Origin: Streptomyces roseoverticillatus
GTDB taxonomy: Bacteria; Actinomycetota; Actinomycetes; Streptomycetales; Streptomycetaceae
NCBI RefSeq assembly: GCF_000719265.1
Contig: NZ_JOFL01000040.1
Location: 1 to 36,006 of the forward strand
Length of the DNA: 36,006 nucleotides
Reading direction: 5' to 3'
Shown: positions 21,051-31,302 of the stretch, piece after piece
Layout of the letters: every line of letters begins with the position of its first letter
Numbering within the stretch: the stretch's first letter is position 1
Notes under the pieces: model-generated
What the model was told of the DNA's origin: nothing
Database searches by the model: none
Seen by the model: the letters and a program-made list of their open reading frames with translations, nothing else
Program-made: the position numbers and the translations under genes

Positions 21051-21581
21051 CTAACCGAGCCTGATGTGGTGGAGCAGGAGCAGCGCCGCCGCCATGTTCG
21101 CGGCCGGCACCTCACCACGGCCGATCATGTCGGGCACCAGCTTCAGCGGCACCCACTCGCGCCGGTCGGACTCGAAGGCGTCCTCCGGGTCGCCGATGTA
21201 CTCGGCCTCGTCGGACCAGTAGATGTGGTGCCGGGCGTCGGTGAGGCCGTTGGACGGCTCCACGGACATCAGGTGCCGCAGCGGGCCCGGCCGCCACCCG
21301 GTCTCCTCCTCCATTTCGCGGGCCGCCGCGCCGGCGAGGTCCTCGCCGTCCTCGACCACGCCGGCGGCCAGCTCCCAGCCCCAGTTGTCGGTGATGAAGC
21401 GGTGCCGCCACAGCAGCAGAACCTCATTGGCCTCGTTGACCACCGTGGCGACGGCGACGGGCCGCAGCCTGATGAGGAAGTGGTCGAGGTGACGGCCGTC
21501 GGGGAGTTGAACGTCTGCGAGATTGACCCGGAACCAGCGGTTCGCATAAACCGTCCGTTCCCTGAGATTCTTCCAACGCAC
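21051..21581 (-). CDS. NUDIX hydrolase
   Basis: A 176-residue protein. The full NUDIX box is seen as GVVEDGEDLAGAAAREMEEE followed by TGW, with the Glu pair for metal binding. Flanking parts (VYANRWFRVNLADVQLPDGR, VNEANEVLLLWRHRFITDNW) resemble ADP-ribose pyrophosphatase-like NUDIX enzymes, which hydrolyse nucleoside diphosphates linked to other groups. GTG 21581 (VRWKNLRERTVYAN) has GGAAGGTGG upstream. It is 46 bases downstream of the TPR regulator stop on the same strand, and cotranscription is likely. The substrate cannot be told. Confidence 0.92.
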   Translation of the reverse strand: MRWKNLRERTVYANRWFRVNLADVQLPDGRHLDHFLIRLRPVAVATVVNEANEVLLLWRHRFITDNWGWELAAGVVEDGEDLAGAAAREMEEETGWRPGPLRHLMSVEPSNGLTDARHHIYWSDEAEYIGDPEDAFESDRREWVPLKLVPDMIGRGEVPAANMAAALLLLHHIRLG

Positions 21582-21627
21582 GTGTTGCCACCTTCCGCCG
21601 AGGTGGCCACCTCCCCGGGCGCTGTCC

Positions 21628-22965
21628 TCACAGGGGCACGCGCAACGCCCCGTCGATCATCTCGGCGGCCTCGGCAGTGGCCGCACACCCACTTTCGATC
21701 AGGTGCTCGCGCACCGCCCGGAGCCGGTCCCGTAAGCGCTGCGATTCCATGCCTCTCGCCTGCTCGGTCATCTCCCGCGCGGTGGCCACCGCCTTGTCCG
21801 CGTCTCCTTGACGCAGCTCGATGTGCGTGAGCATGGCGAGCCGGTGGACACGTCCCCGGTCGTGGGCGGGGGTGTCGACGGCCCGGTCCGCGTGCTCACG
21901 GGCGGGTCCGAGGTCGCCGAGGCTGAGGAGCGCCTCCGCCACCTGCACGTTCACCAGGCCGGGCTGCACATAGCCGGTCTCGGCGGGCTCCTGGCCGCGG
22001 CGGATGCGCTCGGCGGCGGTCTCGGCGCGGCGGATGCAGGCGAGCGCACCGGCCCCGTCGCCGAGCCGGGCGTACGCCTTGGCCTGCATCGCGTAGAGAT
22101 CGGCCGCGAGGGCCGGGGTCAGCTCCGCGCCCGCGGCCCGCAGCGCGGACTCGGCGAACGCGACGGCCTGCCGGTACTCGCGCATGAACAGCGACTGGTT
22201 GACGAGCAGGGCGATGACGTAGCCGCCGAGGCCGCGGTCGCCGCTGGCCTTGGCCAGCCGCAGCGCCTGGTGGAAGTAGCGCTGGGCCAGGCCGTGCGCG
22301 TCCGAGTCGTACGCGCAGATGCCGGCTACGGCGACCAGCCCGCCGGTGGCCCGGTGCAGCTGACGGCCCGTCTCGTCGGTGTAGCTGCCGCGCAGCAGCG
22401 GGGCCGCCTCGGCGTTGAGGAAGCCGACGACCCGGGCGCGCGTCGCGATGCCGCCGGCCTTGCGGTACATCTGCTCGTAGTGGGTGCGGGCCGCGCGCAG
22501 CATCTCGATGTCGTCCATGGAGACCCGGGTGAGGCCGCGCCGGGAGACATCGGCGTCCTCGGGCGGGTTCTCCCACTCCCAGACCGGGATGACGGCGGGG
22601 GTCCCGGTGACGGCGGGGGCGGTGACGACGTGCTCGCGCTGCTGCTCGTCGGAGCGCCAGAGGGCGGTGGCCCGCTCGACGAAGCCGGAGAGCGGGGTGT
22701 TGGGCAGGCGGGGACTGCCCGGGGTGCCGAGGCCGATGTCGTCGAGGGTCAGCGGGCGGTGCAGCCGCTCGCCGAGCACCTCGCAGATCAGATCCGGCAC
22801 CTGGCCGCGGGGCCGCTGGCCCTTCAGCCAGCGGGCGACGGCGGTGTGCTCGTACCGCAGGGACAGCCCCCGGGCCCGGCCCGCCGCATTGATGTGGGCG
22901 GCCAGACTCGCGTGGGATATGCCTGCTTCGTCGAGGATGGCGTCTAGGAGAGTGTTGGGCTCCAT
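21628..22965 (-). CDS. NsdA-like regulatory protein with helix-turn-helix and TPR-type repeats
   Basis: A 445-residue protein. The amino 90 residues (MEPNTLLDAILDEAGISHAS, AGRARGLSLRYEHTAVARWL, KGQRPRGQVPDLICEVLG) look like a divergent XRE-type DNA-binding or interaction domain of the Streptomyces NsdA-like group. Residues ~170-430 form alpha-helical repeats (LHRATGGLVAVAGICAYDSD, AQRYFHQALRLAKASGDRGL, ALLVNQSLFMREYRQAVAFA, MQAKAYARLGDGAGALACIR, EALLSLGDLGPAREHADRAV). Relatives influence sporulation and antibiotic production. ATG 22965 sits five bases after GGAGGGG; an ATG at 22980 is weaker. A dyad that straddles the upstream gene's stop (23026-23054) lies in its promoter zone. The assignment to NsdA itself is not certain. 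Confidence 0.8.
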   Translation of the reverse strand: MEPNTLLDAILDEAGISHASLAAHINAAGRARGLSLRYEHTAVARWLKGQRPRGQVPDLICEVLGERLHRPLTLDDIGLGTPGSPRLPNTPLSGFVERATALWRSDEQQREHVVTAPAVTGTPAVIPVWEWENPPEDADVSRRGLTRVSMDDIEMLRAARTHYEQMYRKAGGIATRARVVGFLNAEAAPLLRGSYTDETGRQLHRATGGLVAVAGICAYDSDAHGLAQRYFHQALRLAKASGDRGLGGYVIALLVNQSLFMREYRQAVAFAESALRAAGAELTPALAADLYAMQAKAYARLGDGAGALACIRRAETAAERIRRGQEPAETGYVQPGLVNVQVAEALLSLGDLGPAREHADRAVDTPAHDRGRVHRLAMLTHIELRQGDADKAVATAREMTEQARGMESQRLRDRLRAVREHLIESGCAATAEAAEMIDGALRVPL

Positions 22966-23025
22966 CCTGCCCCTCCGCATGCGCTCGGTGGGCCCAGCGT
23001 AGTGGAGATCCCTTCGCACGGGGTG

Positions 23026-23054
23026 TGAACTGGCCGTGACGGAACGTCAGTTCA
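23026..23054. promoter_or_regulatory. Dyad between the phosphatase and TPR-regulator genes
   Basis: TGAACTG (23026-23032) and CAGTTCA (23048-23054) are exact complements, and a nested TGACG-GAA-CGTCA lies at 23037-23049. It overlaps the phosphatase stop codon and sits about 60-90 bases upstream of the regulator start. It could be a terminator stem or an operator. Confidence 0.4.
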
Positions 23055-24260
23055 GCGGCGGGGGCGGCCCGAGCGGACCAGGCACGGGCGCGGCCCGTGC
23101 GCCGCGGCGCGGCGGCGGTCGTTGCTCAGCACCAGCAGCGCGATGTCGTCGGAGAGCCGGCCGCCGGTGTGCCGCAGCAGGGCGGCCTGGACGCGGTCGA
23201 TGACTCGGGAGGGGACGATAGGCGCCCCGCCGGCGGCATCGCCGAGGGCCCTGGCCAGCGGGAAGAAGGCGCCGGCCGCATCGCGTGCGTCCTCCGCGCC
23301 GTCCGTGTGGAGCACCAGGGCGTCCCCGGGCAGCAGCCGGGTCAGGCGGGCGACGGGCAGCTCGGGCGGCAGCGGGAAGAGGCCGAGGGGCGGCAGCGGG
23401 TCGCCCCGGCCCACGGCGGCGGCCCGGGCGCCGACGCCGTCGCCGTCCCCGGCCGGGCAGGCGAGGCGGTACGGCCAGGGGTGACCGCAGTTGAGCGCGG
23501 TGACCACGCCATCGGGACAGACCTCCAGGAGCAGGAGGGTCACGAACTCCTCGCCCGTCCAGCGCTCCGGTTCGCCCCCGGGCCCGGCCCTCCCCTCGGC
23601 GCGGGCCCGCTCGCACAGATGGCGCTGGAGGGCGCGGTCGAGGCGGCGGAGCACGTCCGCGAGGTCGGGCTCGTCGTGGGCGGCCTCGCGGAAGCTGCCG
23701 AGGACGGCGGCGACGGTGCCGATGGCGGTGAGGCCGTGGCCGCGGACGTCCCCCATGACGATGCGCACGCCGTACGGCGTGGCCAGCGCCTCGTACAGAT
23801 CGCCACCGACGAGGGCGCCCTCGCTGACCGAAAGATGGCCGCCGGCGACGGTGATCCCGTCGAGCCGGGGCGGCAGGGGGCGGAGCACCACGCTCTGGGC
23901 GGTGGCGGCGACCTCGCGGGCGCGCTCCAGCTCGCGCAGGAGCCGGCGGCGGCGCACGGTGACGGCGCACCCCGCGGCGGCGACGGCGACGATCGCACAG
24001 CAGGTGCCGACGCGCATGCCGACGTCCGCGCGCCCGGCCGATCCCAGGGGCACGAGGGCGAGGAGCGCGCAGGCGCCCGCGGCGGCCACGCACTGCCGGC
24101 GGCCGGTGCCCGCGCAGGCGATGGCGGGCGCGGCGGCGAGCAGCTGCACGGCCTGGCCGCGGGGGCACAGCAGCTCCCACACGACCACTCCCAGTACCCA
24201 CAGCCCGGGGAGAGCGAAGACCACCCCCCGCCGCCAGTGCACCGCTCTTGTCCGGATCAT
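23052..24260 (-). CDS. Membrane-anchored PP2C-family SpoIIE-type serine/threonine phosphatase
   Basis: A 402-residue protein. Residues ~10-105 hold three to four hydrophobic segments (GVVFALPGLWVLGVVVWELL, LLAAAPAIACAGTG, AAAGACALLALVPLGSAG, GTCCAIVAVAAAGCAVTV), then a helical linker (LLRELERAREVAATAQSVVL). The catalytic domain from ~125 shows the metal-binding Asp motifs SEGALVGGDLYEAL, RIVMGDVRGHGL, LVLHTDGAEDARDAAGAFFP and LSDDIALLVL. In Streptomyces many such RsbU/SpoIIE-type phosphatases act on anti-sigma antagonists; the partner is unknown and none is nearby. ATG 24260 follows AGGGGGG. TAGGGT at 24348-24343 upstream is a possible -10. Confidence 0.9.
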   Translation of the reverse strand: MIRTRAVHWRRGVVFALPGLWVLGVVVWELLCPRGQAVQLLAAAPAIACAGTGRRQCVAAAGACALLALVPLGSAGRADVGMRVGTCCAIVAVAAAGCAVTVRRRRLLRELERAREVAATAQSVVLRPLPPRLDGITVAGGHLSVSEGALVGGDLYEALATPYGVRIVMGDVRGHGLTAIGTVAAVLGSFREAAHDEPDLADVLRRLDRALQRHLCERARAEGRAGPGGEPERWTGEEFVTLLLLEVCPDGVVTALNCGHPWPYRLACPAGDGDGVGARAAAVGRGDPLPPLGLFPLPPELPVARLTRLLPGDALVLHTDGAEDARDAAGAFFPLARALGDAAGGAPIVPSRVIDRVQAALLRHTGGRLSDDIALLVLSNDRRRAAAHGPRPCLVRSGRPRR

Positions 24261-24386
24261 GCCGTTGGCCCCCCTAGCAGCAATGACGCCCTCGATTCTC
24301 GCGAGTGTTCAGCGCTAAGTAACGACCTGGACCCTCGTTTCCACCCTATTGAGTGATATTCGGACACTCCTGAGCGAGGGAACGCG

Positions 24387-24423
24387 CGAGGGGCGCACCC
24401 GGTTCACCCGGGTGCGCCCCTCG
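24387..24423. terminator. Terminator between pheT and the phosphatase gene
   Basis: CGAGGGGCGCACCCGG (24387-24402) and CCGGGTGCGCCCCTCG (24408-24423) form a perfect 16-bp stem around TTCAC. It is 106 bases past the pheT stop and ahead of the phosphatase promoter. A T-rich stretch lies on the right-hand side only. Confidence 0.8.
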
Positions 24424-24528
24424 TTCTTGCGGCTTTTTCCGCGGTCTCCCGCGGCTTCATTCAGCCTCGGCCGACTATTTTCGGCCGCCGCGCAGGCGCT
24501 CGGCGGCCGTCACGCGGCGTCACCGGCC

Positions 24529-27039
24529 TCAGGCGCCTCGCAGTACCGCGCCCGTGCGCTCGACGGCCGCGGCGACGGCGGCGTCGCGCGCGGCGGACGC
24601 CTCCTCCGCGGTCAGCGTGCGGTCGGCCGCGCGGAAGCGCAGCGCGTAGGCGAGGGACTTCTTGCCCGCACCGAGCTGCTCGCCGGTGAAGACGTCGAAC
24701 AGGCGCAGCGACTCCAGCAGCTCGCCCGCGCCGGACCGCAGCGCGGCCTCGACGTCGGCGGCCGCGACGGAGGCGTCCACGACGAGCGCGACGTCCTGCG
24801 TGGCCACCGGGAAGGAGGACACGTGCGGGGCTGAGACGGCACCGGTGCCGGCCTGCTCCAGGACATCGAGGTCGATCTCCATGGCGCAGGTGCGCTCCGG
24901 CAGGCCGAAGGCCTTGATGACGCGCGGGTGCAGCTCACCGGCGGAGCCGGCGAACACCTCGGCGCCGTCGGCCACGGCGTAGAACGCGGCGCAGCGGCCC
25001 GGGTGGAACGGCGCGCGCTGGTCCTGGCGGACGATCAGCTCGGCGCCGGCCTCGCGGGCGACGGTGCGGCCGGCCTCGACGGCATCGGCCCAGCCGGCCG
25101 GACGGCCCTTGCCCCAGTAGCCGGCGAGCTCGCGGGCCCCGGCGAGGACGACGGCGGCACGGCGCGGCTGCACGGGCAGCGCGGCGTTCAGGCCGGCGAT
25201 CTCCTCGTCGGTGGGACGGCGGTCGACGGGCAGCCGGACCGGGGTGATCTCCTCGCCCGTGGGCAGGAAGACGAGGCCGGTCTCGAAGAGGGCCAGGTCG
25301 TGCTCACCGCGGCTGTCGTTGCGGCGCAGGGCCGCGAACAGGCCCGGCAGCAGCGTGGTGCGCAGCGCCGGCTCGGCCTCGGAGAGCGGGTTGACCAGGC
25401 GCACCGTGGTGCGGCGCGCGTCGCCGGCCTCCAGGCCGAGGTGGTCGAGCGCCCAGTCCCCGAGGAAGGGGTAGTTGAGCACCTCGACGTAGCCCGCGCC
25501 GGCCAGCGCCCGGCCGGCGCGGCGGTGCAGCCGCTGCCGGTGGGTCAGGCCGCGGCCGGCGGGCGGCGCCGGCAGGGTGGCGGGCAGGTTCTCGTAGCCC
25601 TCGAGCCGGATGACCTCTTCGGCGAGGTCGTTCGGGTCGGTGAGGTCGGGGCGCCAGCTCGGGACGGTGACGATCAGCTCGTCCTGCCCGTAGACGTCGC
25701 AGCCGACCTCCTGGAGGCGGCGGACGACGGTCTCCCGGCCGTACTCGACACCGGCGACGCGGTCCGGGTGGTCGGCGCGGACGGCGATGGTGCGCGGCCC
25801 GCTGGGGGCGGCGAACTCGGTGACGCCGGCCTCGGCGGTGCCGCCCGCGAGCAGCACCAGCAGGTCGACGGTGCGCTGGGCGGCCGCGGAGGCCGCCTGC
25901 GGGTCGGTGCCGCGCTCGAAGCGCTTGGCCGCCTCGGAGGGCAGCTTGTGGCGGCGGACGGCGCGAGCGATGGCCGTGGGGTCGAAGTGGGCCGCCTCGA
26001 TGACGACCTCGGTGGTGCCCTGACCGGCCGCGTGGTCGGCGATCTCGGTCTCGGCGCCGCCCATGACGCCCGCGAGCCCGATCGGGCCGCGGTTGTCGGT
26101 GATGACCAGGTCCTCGGCGTCCAGGACGCGCTTGGTGCCGTCGAGGGTGGTCAGCTTCTCGCCGCGCTCGGCGCGGCGCACGCCGATCGGGCCGTCGAGG
26201 CGCGAGCGGTCGTAGGCGTGCAGCGGCTGGCCGAGCTCCAGCATCACGTAGTTGGTGATGTCGACGGTCAGCGAGATCGGGCGCATGCCGGCCTTCTGCA
26301 GGCGGCGCTGCAGCCAGATCGGGGAGCGGGCCTCGGGGTCGAGACCGGTGACCGTGCGGGCCGTGAAGCGGTCACAGCCGGCCGGATCGGCGATCCGGAC
26401 GGGGTGGCCGAAGCTGTTGGGCGCGGGCACGTCCAGCAGGGCCGGGTCGCGCAGCGGCAGGCCGTAGGCGGTGGCGGCCTCGCGGGCGATGCCGCGCATC
26501 GACAGGCAGTAGCCGCGGTCCGGGGTGACGGCGATGTCCAGGACCTCGTCGACGAGCTGGAGCAGCTCGATGGCGTCGGTGCCGGGCTCGTACTCCTGCG
26601 GGAGCACGATGATGCCGTGCGTGCCGTCGTCGCCCATGCCCAGCTCCTCGCCGGAGCAGATCATGCCGTGCGAGGTCTTGCCGTAGGTCTTGCGGGCGGC
26701 GATGGCGAAGTCGCCGGGCAGGACGGCGCCGGGCAGCACGACGACGACCTTGTCGCCGACGGAGAAGTTGCGGGCGCCGCAGACGATCTCCTGCGGCTCA
26801 CCGGTGCCGTTGGCCGTGCCGACGTCGACGGTGCAGAAGCGGATCGGCTTGCGGAAGCCCTCGAGCTCCTCGATGGTGAGGACCTGGCCGACGACCAGGG
26901 GGCCCTTCAGGCCGGCGCCGAGGCTCTCGACGCGCTCGACCTCAAGACCCGCGGCGATCAGCTTGGCCTGCACGTCGCGACCGGTCTCACCGGCCGGCAG
27001 GTCGACGTATTCCCGCAGCCAGGAAAGCGGGGCGCGCAT
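24529..27039 (-). CDS. pheT: Phenylalanine-tRNA ligase beta subunit
   Basis: An 836-residue protein starting [20 protein letters not shown]. In order: tRNA-binding (EMAP/OB-like) domain (ADFKGP-type region [52 protein letters not shown]), B3/B4 editing domain ([40 protein letters not shown]), B5 domain ([20 protein letters not shown]), catalytic-like core ([40 protein letters not shown]) and carboxy anticodon-binding FDX-ACB domain ([35 protein letters not shown]). It forms the alpha2-beta2 synthetase with PheS. Its ATG overlaps the pheS stop by one base (TGATG), so translation is coupled. Confidence 0.98.
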   Translation of the reverse strand: MRAPLSWLREYVDLPAGETGRDVQAKLIAAGLEVERVESLGAGLKGPLVVGQVLTIEELEGFRKPIRFCTVDVGTANGTGEPQEIVCGARNFSVGDKVVVVLPGAVLPGDFAIAARKTYGKTSHGMICSGEELGMGDDGTHGIIVLPQEYEPGTDAIELLQLVDEVLDIAVTPDRGYCLSMRGIAREAATAYGLPLRDPALLDVPAPNSFGHPVRIADPAGCDRFTARTVTGLDPEARSPIWLQRRLQKAGMRPISLTVDITNYVMLELGQPLHAYDRSRLDGPIGVRRAERGEKLTTLDGTKRVLDAEDLVITDNRGPIGLAGVMGGAETEIADHAAGQGTTEVVIEAAHFDPTAIARAVRRHKLPSEAAKRFERGTDPQAASAAAQRTVDLLVLLAGGTAEAGVTEFAAPSGPRTIAVRADHPDRVAGVEYGRETVVRRLQEVGCDVYGQDELIVTVPSWRPDLTDPNDLAEEVIRLEGYENLPATLPAPPAGRGLTHRQRLHRRAGRALAGAGYVEVLNYPFLGDWALDHLGLEAGDARRTTVRLVNPLSEAEPALRTTLLPGLFAALRRNDSRGEHDLALFETGLVFLPTGEEITPVRLPVDRRPTDEEIAGLNAALPVQPRRAAVVLAGARELAGYWGKGRPAGWADAVEAGRTVAREAGAELIVRQDQRAPFHPGRCAAFYAVADGAEVFAGSAGELHPRVIKAFGLPERTCAMEIDLDVLEQAGTGAVSAPHVSSFPVATQDVALVVDASVAAADVEAALRSGAGELLESLRLFDVFTGEQLGAGKKSLAYALRFRAADRTLTAEEASAARDAAVAAAVERTGAVLRGA

Positions 27040-28169
27040 CAGATCTCCATCCCGAACGGCCGGGTGAAGCGCACGTCACCTTCGACCATGTCTCGCATGT
27101 CCTCGACGTTGTGGCGGAACATCAGCAGTCGCTCGATGCCGAACCCGAAGGCGAAGCCGCTGTACTTCTCCGGGTCGATGCCCGCGGCGGTCAGCACGCG
27201 GGGGTTGACCATGCCGCAGCCGCCCAGCTCGATCCAGCCCTCGCTGGAGCAGGTGCGGCAGGGGCGGTCGGGGTTGCCGGCCGACTCGCCGCGGCAGACA
27301 TAGCACTGCATGTCCAGCTCGGCGGAGGGCTCGGTGAAGGGGAAGTAGTTGGGGCGCAGGCGCGTGGTCAGGCCCTCGCCGAACAGCGAGCGCACCATGT
27401 GCTCGATGGTGCCCTTGAGGTCGGCCATGGTCAGGCCCTCGTCGATGGCGAGGAGCTCGACCTGGGTGAAGACCGGCGTGTGCGTCGCGTCCAGCTCGTC
27501 CATGCGGTAGACGCGGCCGGGGCAGATCACGTAGACGGGCGGCTCGCGGTCGAGCATCGTGCGGACCTGCACCGGGGAGGTGTGGGTGCGCAGCACGACG
27601 CCGGACTCGGCCTCCTTGGCCTTCTTGCCCGGAGCCTGGACGAAGAGGGTGTCCTGCATGGCGCGGGCCGGGTGGTCCTGCGCGATGTTGAGGGCGTCGA
27701 AGTTGAACCACTCCGTCTCGACCTCGGGGCCCTCGGCGACCTCGTAGCCCATGGCCACGAAGACGTCCTCGATGCGCTCGCAGAGCGTGGTGATCGGGTG
27801 GCGGGCGCCGGCCGGAGTGCGGTCGTACGGCAGAGTGACGTCCACCGCCTCCTCGACCAGCACGCGGGCGTCCCGCTCCGCCTCCAGCTCGGCCTGGCGT
27901 GCGGCGAAGGCCTTGTTCACGGCACCGCGGGCCATGCCCATGCGCTTGCCGGCCTCGGCCTTGGCGTGCGGCGGCAGGGCGCCGATCTCGCGGTTGGCGA
28001 GGGCGAGGGGCGAGCGGTCACCGGCGTGCGCGGCCTTGACCTCGCGCAGGGCGTCGAGGTCGGCGGCCGCGGCGACGGCGGCGAGCGCCTCGTCCCGCAT
28101 GCGCTCGATCTCTTCCGGTTTCAGTGCCTCGACCTCGACAGGGTCGTACGACTTATTGGGTGCGGACAT
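27039..28169 (-). CDS. pheS: Phenylalanine-tRNA ligase alpha subunit
   Basis: A 376-residue protein with an amino coiled-coil arm ([40 protein letters not shown]) and the class II catalytic core: motif 1 region [20 protein letters not shown], motif 2 [20 protein letters not shown] followed by [19 protein letters not shown], motif 3 [21 protein letters not shown] zinc-type Cys cluster ([20 protein letters not shown]) marks the actinobacterial form. It activates phenylalanine and charges tRNA-Phe. ATG 28169 follows GGGAAGAG. TAGACT at 28271-28266 is a likely -10 element, giving a leader of about 90 bases that begins with three copies of TTGGCAC. Confidence 0.98.
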   Translation of the reverse strand: MSAPNKSYDPVEVEALKPEEIERMRDEALAAVAAAADLDALREVKAAHAGDRSPLALANREIGALPPHAKAEAGKRMGMARGAVNKAFAARQAELEAERDARVLVEEAVDVTLPYDRTPAGARHPITTLCERIEDVFVAMGYEVAEGPEVETEWFNFDALNIAQDHPARAMQDTLFVQAPGKKAKEAESGVVLRTHTSPVQVRTMLDREPPVYVICPGRVYRMDELDATHTPVFTQVELLAIDEGLTMADLKGTIEHMVRSLFGEGLTTRLRPNYFPFTEPSAELDMQCYVCRGESAGNPDRPCRTCSSEGWIELGGCGMVNPRVLTAAGIDPEKYSGFAFGFGIERLLMFRHNVEDMRDMVEGDVRFTRPFGMEI

Positions 28170-28232
28170 CTCTTCCCGTGCTTCCGGTTTTGGATGGCTT
28201 CGCTTCGCTGCGCGGCTTTGCCCGACGGTTGG

Positions 28233-28271
28233 GTGCCAAGGTCGTGCCAAAGGTGCCAAAGGTCGAGTCTA
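28233..28271 (-). promoter_or_regulatory. pheS promoter -10 element and triple TTGGCAC leader repeat
   Basis: Reading leftward, TAGACT (28271-28266) is followed by three TTGGCAC copies; on the plus strand these are GTGCCAA at 28233, 28244 and 28253. Steps are 11 and 9 bases. They fall at or just after the predicted start of transcription. No Phe-rich leader peptide or T-box motif was recognised. Confidence 0.4.
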
Positions 28272-28310
28272 AGGGGCGCAAGGGGGTCGGTGGGCCCGCG
28301 GGCCGCCCGC

Positions 28311-29495
28311 TCAGGCCTGGGACAGGAAGGCCGGGGCGCCCACGGGCAGCGTAAATCGGAACCGGGCGCCGCCGCAGGCGGCCCGCTCGACGGTGATCGT
28401 CCCGCCGTGGGCCTCGACGATGCCCTTGACGATGTACAGGCCCAGGCCGGTGCCGCCGCGCTTGCTGCCCCGCCAGAAGCGGGTGAAGACGCGGCTCATC
28501 GACTCCTCGGGGATGCCGGGCCCCTCATCGCTCACCGTGACCGCCGTACCTTCCGTGCCCTCCGGCCGTGCCTTCAGCAGCGCCGGCGCCACCTCTATCG
28601 TGACGCGTCCCTCGCCGTGGCGCACCGCGTTTTCCAGGAGGTTGCCGAGAACCTGGTCGACCTTGTCGGGATCGGCCCAGAGGGCGGGCAGGGGGGCGGC
28701 GACCTTGACCTCGAAGCGGTCGGGGCGGTGGCCCGCCGTGGTGTACGCCTGGACGTGGCGGCGGACGGCCGCGACGATGTCGACCGGCTGGCGGCGCAGC
28801 TCCAGGCGGCCGGAGTCGATCCGGGAGATGTCGAGCAGCTCGGCGATCAGCCGGGTGACGCGGTCGGCGTCGGCGTCGACGGTCTCCAGCATCAGGCGCT
28901 TCTGGTCGTCGGTGAACCGCTCCCACTTGGCGAGGAGCGTGGCCGTGAAGCCCTTGACGGAGGTGAGCGGCGAGCGCAGCTCGTGGGCGACGGTGGCGAT
29001 GAGCTCGGCGTGGCTGCGCTCGGTGCGGCGGCGGGCGTCGGTGCCGCGCAGCTGGACGACGAGGCGGCGCAGGGGTCCGGCGGGGCGCTCGCGTACGTAG
29101 CGCACGGAGACGAGGACCTCCCGGCCGCCGGGGAGGAGCAGATTCCGCTCGGGCTGGCCCACCCGGGTGGCCAGGCCGCCGTACGGGTCGGTGAGCGGCC
29201 ACCAGCGGCGGCCGTCCAGGTCCTCCAGGGGCAGGGCGCTCTCCAGGGGGCGGCCGATCGCCTCGTCGGGCCGGACCGCGGTGATCCGGGCCGCGGCGGC
29301 GTTGAAGCAGGTGACGCGGCCGTTCTCATCGGCGACGACGAGGCCGTCGGGGAGCTCGTCGGGGTGCAGGCCGAGGCCCGCGGGCCCCTGGGCGGGCGCT
29401 CCCCCGGAGCCGTCCTGCCCGTGGGATCCGTGCGGCGCAGGGTCCGCCGCCGGAGCGGCGTCGGCCACGCCCCCGGAAGTCCTGACGTTCGTCAT
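28311..29495 (-). CDS. Soluble PAS-domain sensor histidine kinase
   Basis: A 394-residue protein. A Pro/Ala/Gly-rich amino tail, a PAS domain at ~45-105 (ELPDGLVVADENGRVTCFNA, AARITAVRPDEAIGRPLESA), a HisKA dimerisation helix with phospho-acceptor His (ELIATVAHELRSPLTSVKGF), and a HATPase domain: N box LGNLLENAVRHGEG, G1 DEGPGIPEE, F box VFTRFWRG, G2 GTGLGLYIVKGIVEAHGG. No transmembrane segment is visible, so it should be cytoplasmic. No response regulator is adjacent. ATG 29495 lies eight bases after GGGAGGGG; GTG 29501 is too close to the RBS. It sits conserved between the RNA methyltransferase gene and pheS, and may be cotranscribed with the former. Confidence 0.93.
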   Translation of the reverse strand: MTNVRTSGGVADAAPAADPAPHGSHGQDGSGGAPAQGPAGLGLHPDELPDGLVVADENGRVTCFNAAAARITAVRPDEAIGRPLESALPLEDLDGRRWWPLTDPYGGLATRVGQPERNLLLPGGREVLVSVRYVRERPAGPLRRLVVQLRGTDARRRTERSHAELIATVAHELRSPLTSVKGFTATLLAKWERFTDDQKRLMLETVDADADRVTRLIAELLDISRIDSGRLELRRQPVDIVAAVRRHVQAYTTAGHRPDRFEVKVAAPLPALWADPDKVDQVLGNLLENAVRHGEGRVTIEVAPALLKARPEGTEGTAVTVSDEGPGIPEESMSRVFTRFWRGSKRGGTGLGLYIVKGIVEAHGGTITVERAACGGARFRFTLPVGAPAFLSQA

Positions 29496-29531
29496 CCGCA
29501 CCCCCTCCCGATCCCCCGGGGGGCAACCCTA

Positions 29532-30365
<834 letters not shown>

Positions 30366-30444
30366 GGGCTCACTTTCGGTTGCTGGTGTGCGCGGTGCGG
30401 TGCCGGGCCGGCACCGGGAGGGGTTTCCTGAGGCCGGACACGAG

Positions 30445-30475
30445 CGGACCCGCAGGCCGTGGGCCTGCGGGTCCG
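30445..30475 (-). terminator. Terminator after rplT
   Basis: CGGACCCGCAGGCC (30445-30458) and GGCCTGCGGGTCCG (30462-30475) form a perfect 14-bp stem with the tight loop GTG. It lies 26 bases past the rplT stop and separates the ribosomal genes from the methyltransferase gene. Confidence 0.85.
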
Positions 30476-30500
30476 GTCAGCAACAGCCTCGGGGCGCCGG

Positions 30501-30887
30501 TCAGGCAGCGGCCTTCGGGGCGTTGACGTCGGCCGGCAGGGCCTTCTGGGCGACCTCGACGAGCGCGGCGAACGCGTTCATGTCGTTGACGGCCAGGTCG
30601 GCGAGGATCTTGCGGTCCACCTCGATGTTGGCGGCCTTCAGACCCTGGATCAGGCGGTTGTACGTCATGCCGTTCTGGCGGGCAGCGGCGTTGATGCGCT
30701 GGATCCACAGCTGACGGAAGTCGCCCTTGCGCTTCTTGCGGTCGTTGTAGTTGTAGACCAGGGAGTGGGTGACCTGCTCCTTGGCCTTGCGGTACAGGCG
30801 CGACCGCTGGCCGCGGTAGCCGCTGGCCGCCTCGAGGATCGCCCGACGCTTCTTGTGCGCGTTGACTGCGCGCTTGACGCGTGCCAC
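30501..30887 (-). CDS. rplT: Ribosomal protein L20 (bL20)
   Basis: A 128-residue protein starting [20 protein letters not shown], with [40 protein letters not shown] and [21 protein letters not shown]20 binds 23S rRNA early in 50S assembly and, in other bacteria, represses its own operon by binding the leader. The carboxy extension ([12 protein letters not shown]) is typical of actinobacteria. The RBS AAGGAG lies just upstream of ATG 30887. Confidence 0.99.
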   Translation of the reverse strand: MARVKRAVNAHKKRRAILEAASGYRGQRSRLYRKAKEQVTHSLVYNYNDRKKRKGDFRQLWIQRINAAARQNGMTYNRLIQGLKAANIEVDRKILADLAVNDMNAFAALVEVAQKALPADVNAPKAAA

Positions 30888-30923
30888 TTGTTAACTCCTT
30901 GTAGCGGGGCCGTGGTGGATTCT

Positions 30924-30956
30924 CACACGACCCGAATTCGATTGGGTCCCGGTGTG
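30924..30956 (-). promoter_or_regulatory. Stem-loop in the rpmI-rplT gap
   Basis: CACAC-GACCC (30924-30933) pairs with GGGTC and GTGTG (30944-30948 and 30952-30956), leaving a three-base internal bulge on the right side and a 10-base loop. In the 92-base gap it is the main structure and could be an L20-binding or processing site. No compensatory evidence is available from one sequence. Confidence 0.4.
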
Positions 30957-30979
30957 GACGTGCGGCCGAAGCCGGAACG

Positions 30980-31174
30980 TCACTTGCCGAGAAGCTTCTT
31001 GATCTTCTTGGCGTCGGCCGGGGCCATCTCGGCGTTGCCGGTGAGGCGACGCGTCAGGCGGGACGACTTGTGCTCGAGCAGGTGGCGCTTGCCGGCGCGC
31101 TCGCGCAGGACCTTGCCGGAGCCGGTGACCTTGAAGCGCTTCTTGGCACCGCTGTGCGTCTTGTTCTTCGGCAT
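30980..31174 (-). CDS. rpmI: Ribosomal protein L35 (bL35)
   Basis: A 64-residue basic protein: [60 protein letters not shown]. Length and sequence are those of bL35, a 50S subunit protein. ATG 31174 has GGAGAGAACGGCGCT-type purine-rich DNA upstream (GAGGAGAG). It is the middle gene of infC-rpmI-rplT. Confidence 0.98.
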   Translation of the reverse strand: MPKNKTHSGAKKRFKVTGSGKVLRERAGKRHLLEHKSSRLTRRLTGNAEMAPADAKKIKKLLGK

Positions 31175-31276
31175 AGCGCCGTTCTCTCCTCGTCGGTGGC
31201 ACTCCCCCGGCCGGATCAGGGCGCACGGGAGTGTCATCTGTTTCGGTTGGTGTCCGGGGCGGATGCCCCGGGGGTC

Positions 31277-31302
31277 ATCCGGGGCGCGGGGCGCCCCCGG
31301 AT
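31277..31302 (-). terminator. Hairpin immediately after infC
   Basis: ATCCGGGGCG (31277-31286) pairs with CGCCCCCGGAT (31292-31302) with one bulged C. It starts at the infC stop codon and lies in the infC-rpmI gap. It may be a partial terminator or a processing/stabilising stem within the operon. Confidence 0.45.

Noticed and set aside
24928..27303. A 791-codon plus-strand frame opposite pheT
   Set aside because: Mirror frame of the synthetase gene; composition is typical of antisense GC-rich shadows.
28170..28260. A T-box or Phe leader-peptide attenuator before pheS
   Set aside because: No T-box sequence, no terminator stem with a T-run and no Phe-rich small ORF could be found in the ~90-base leader.
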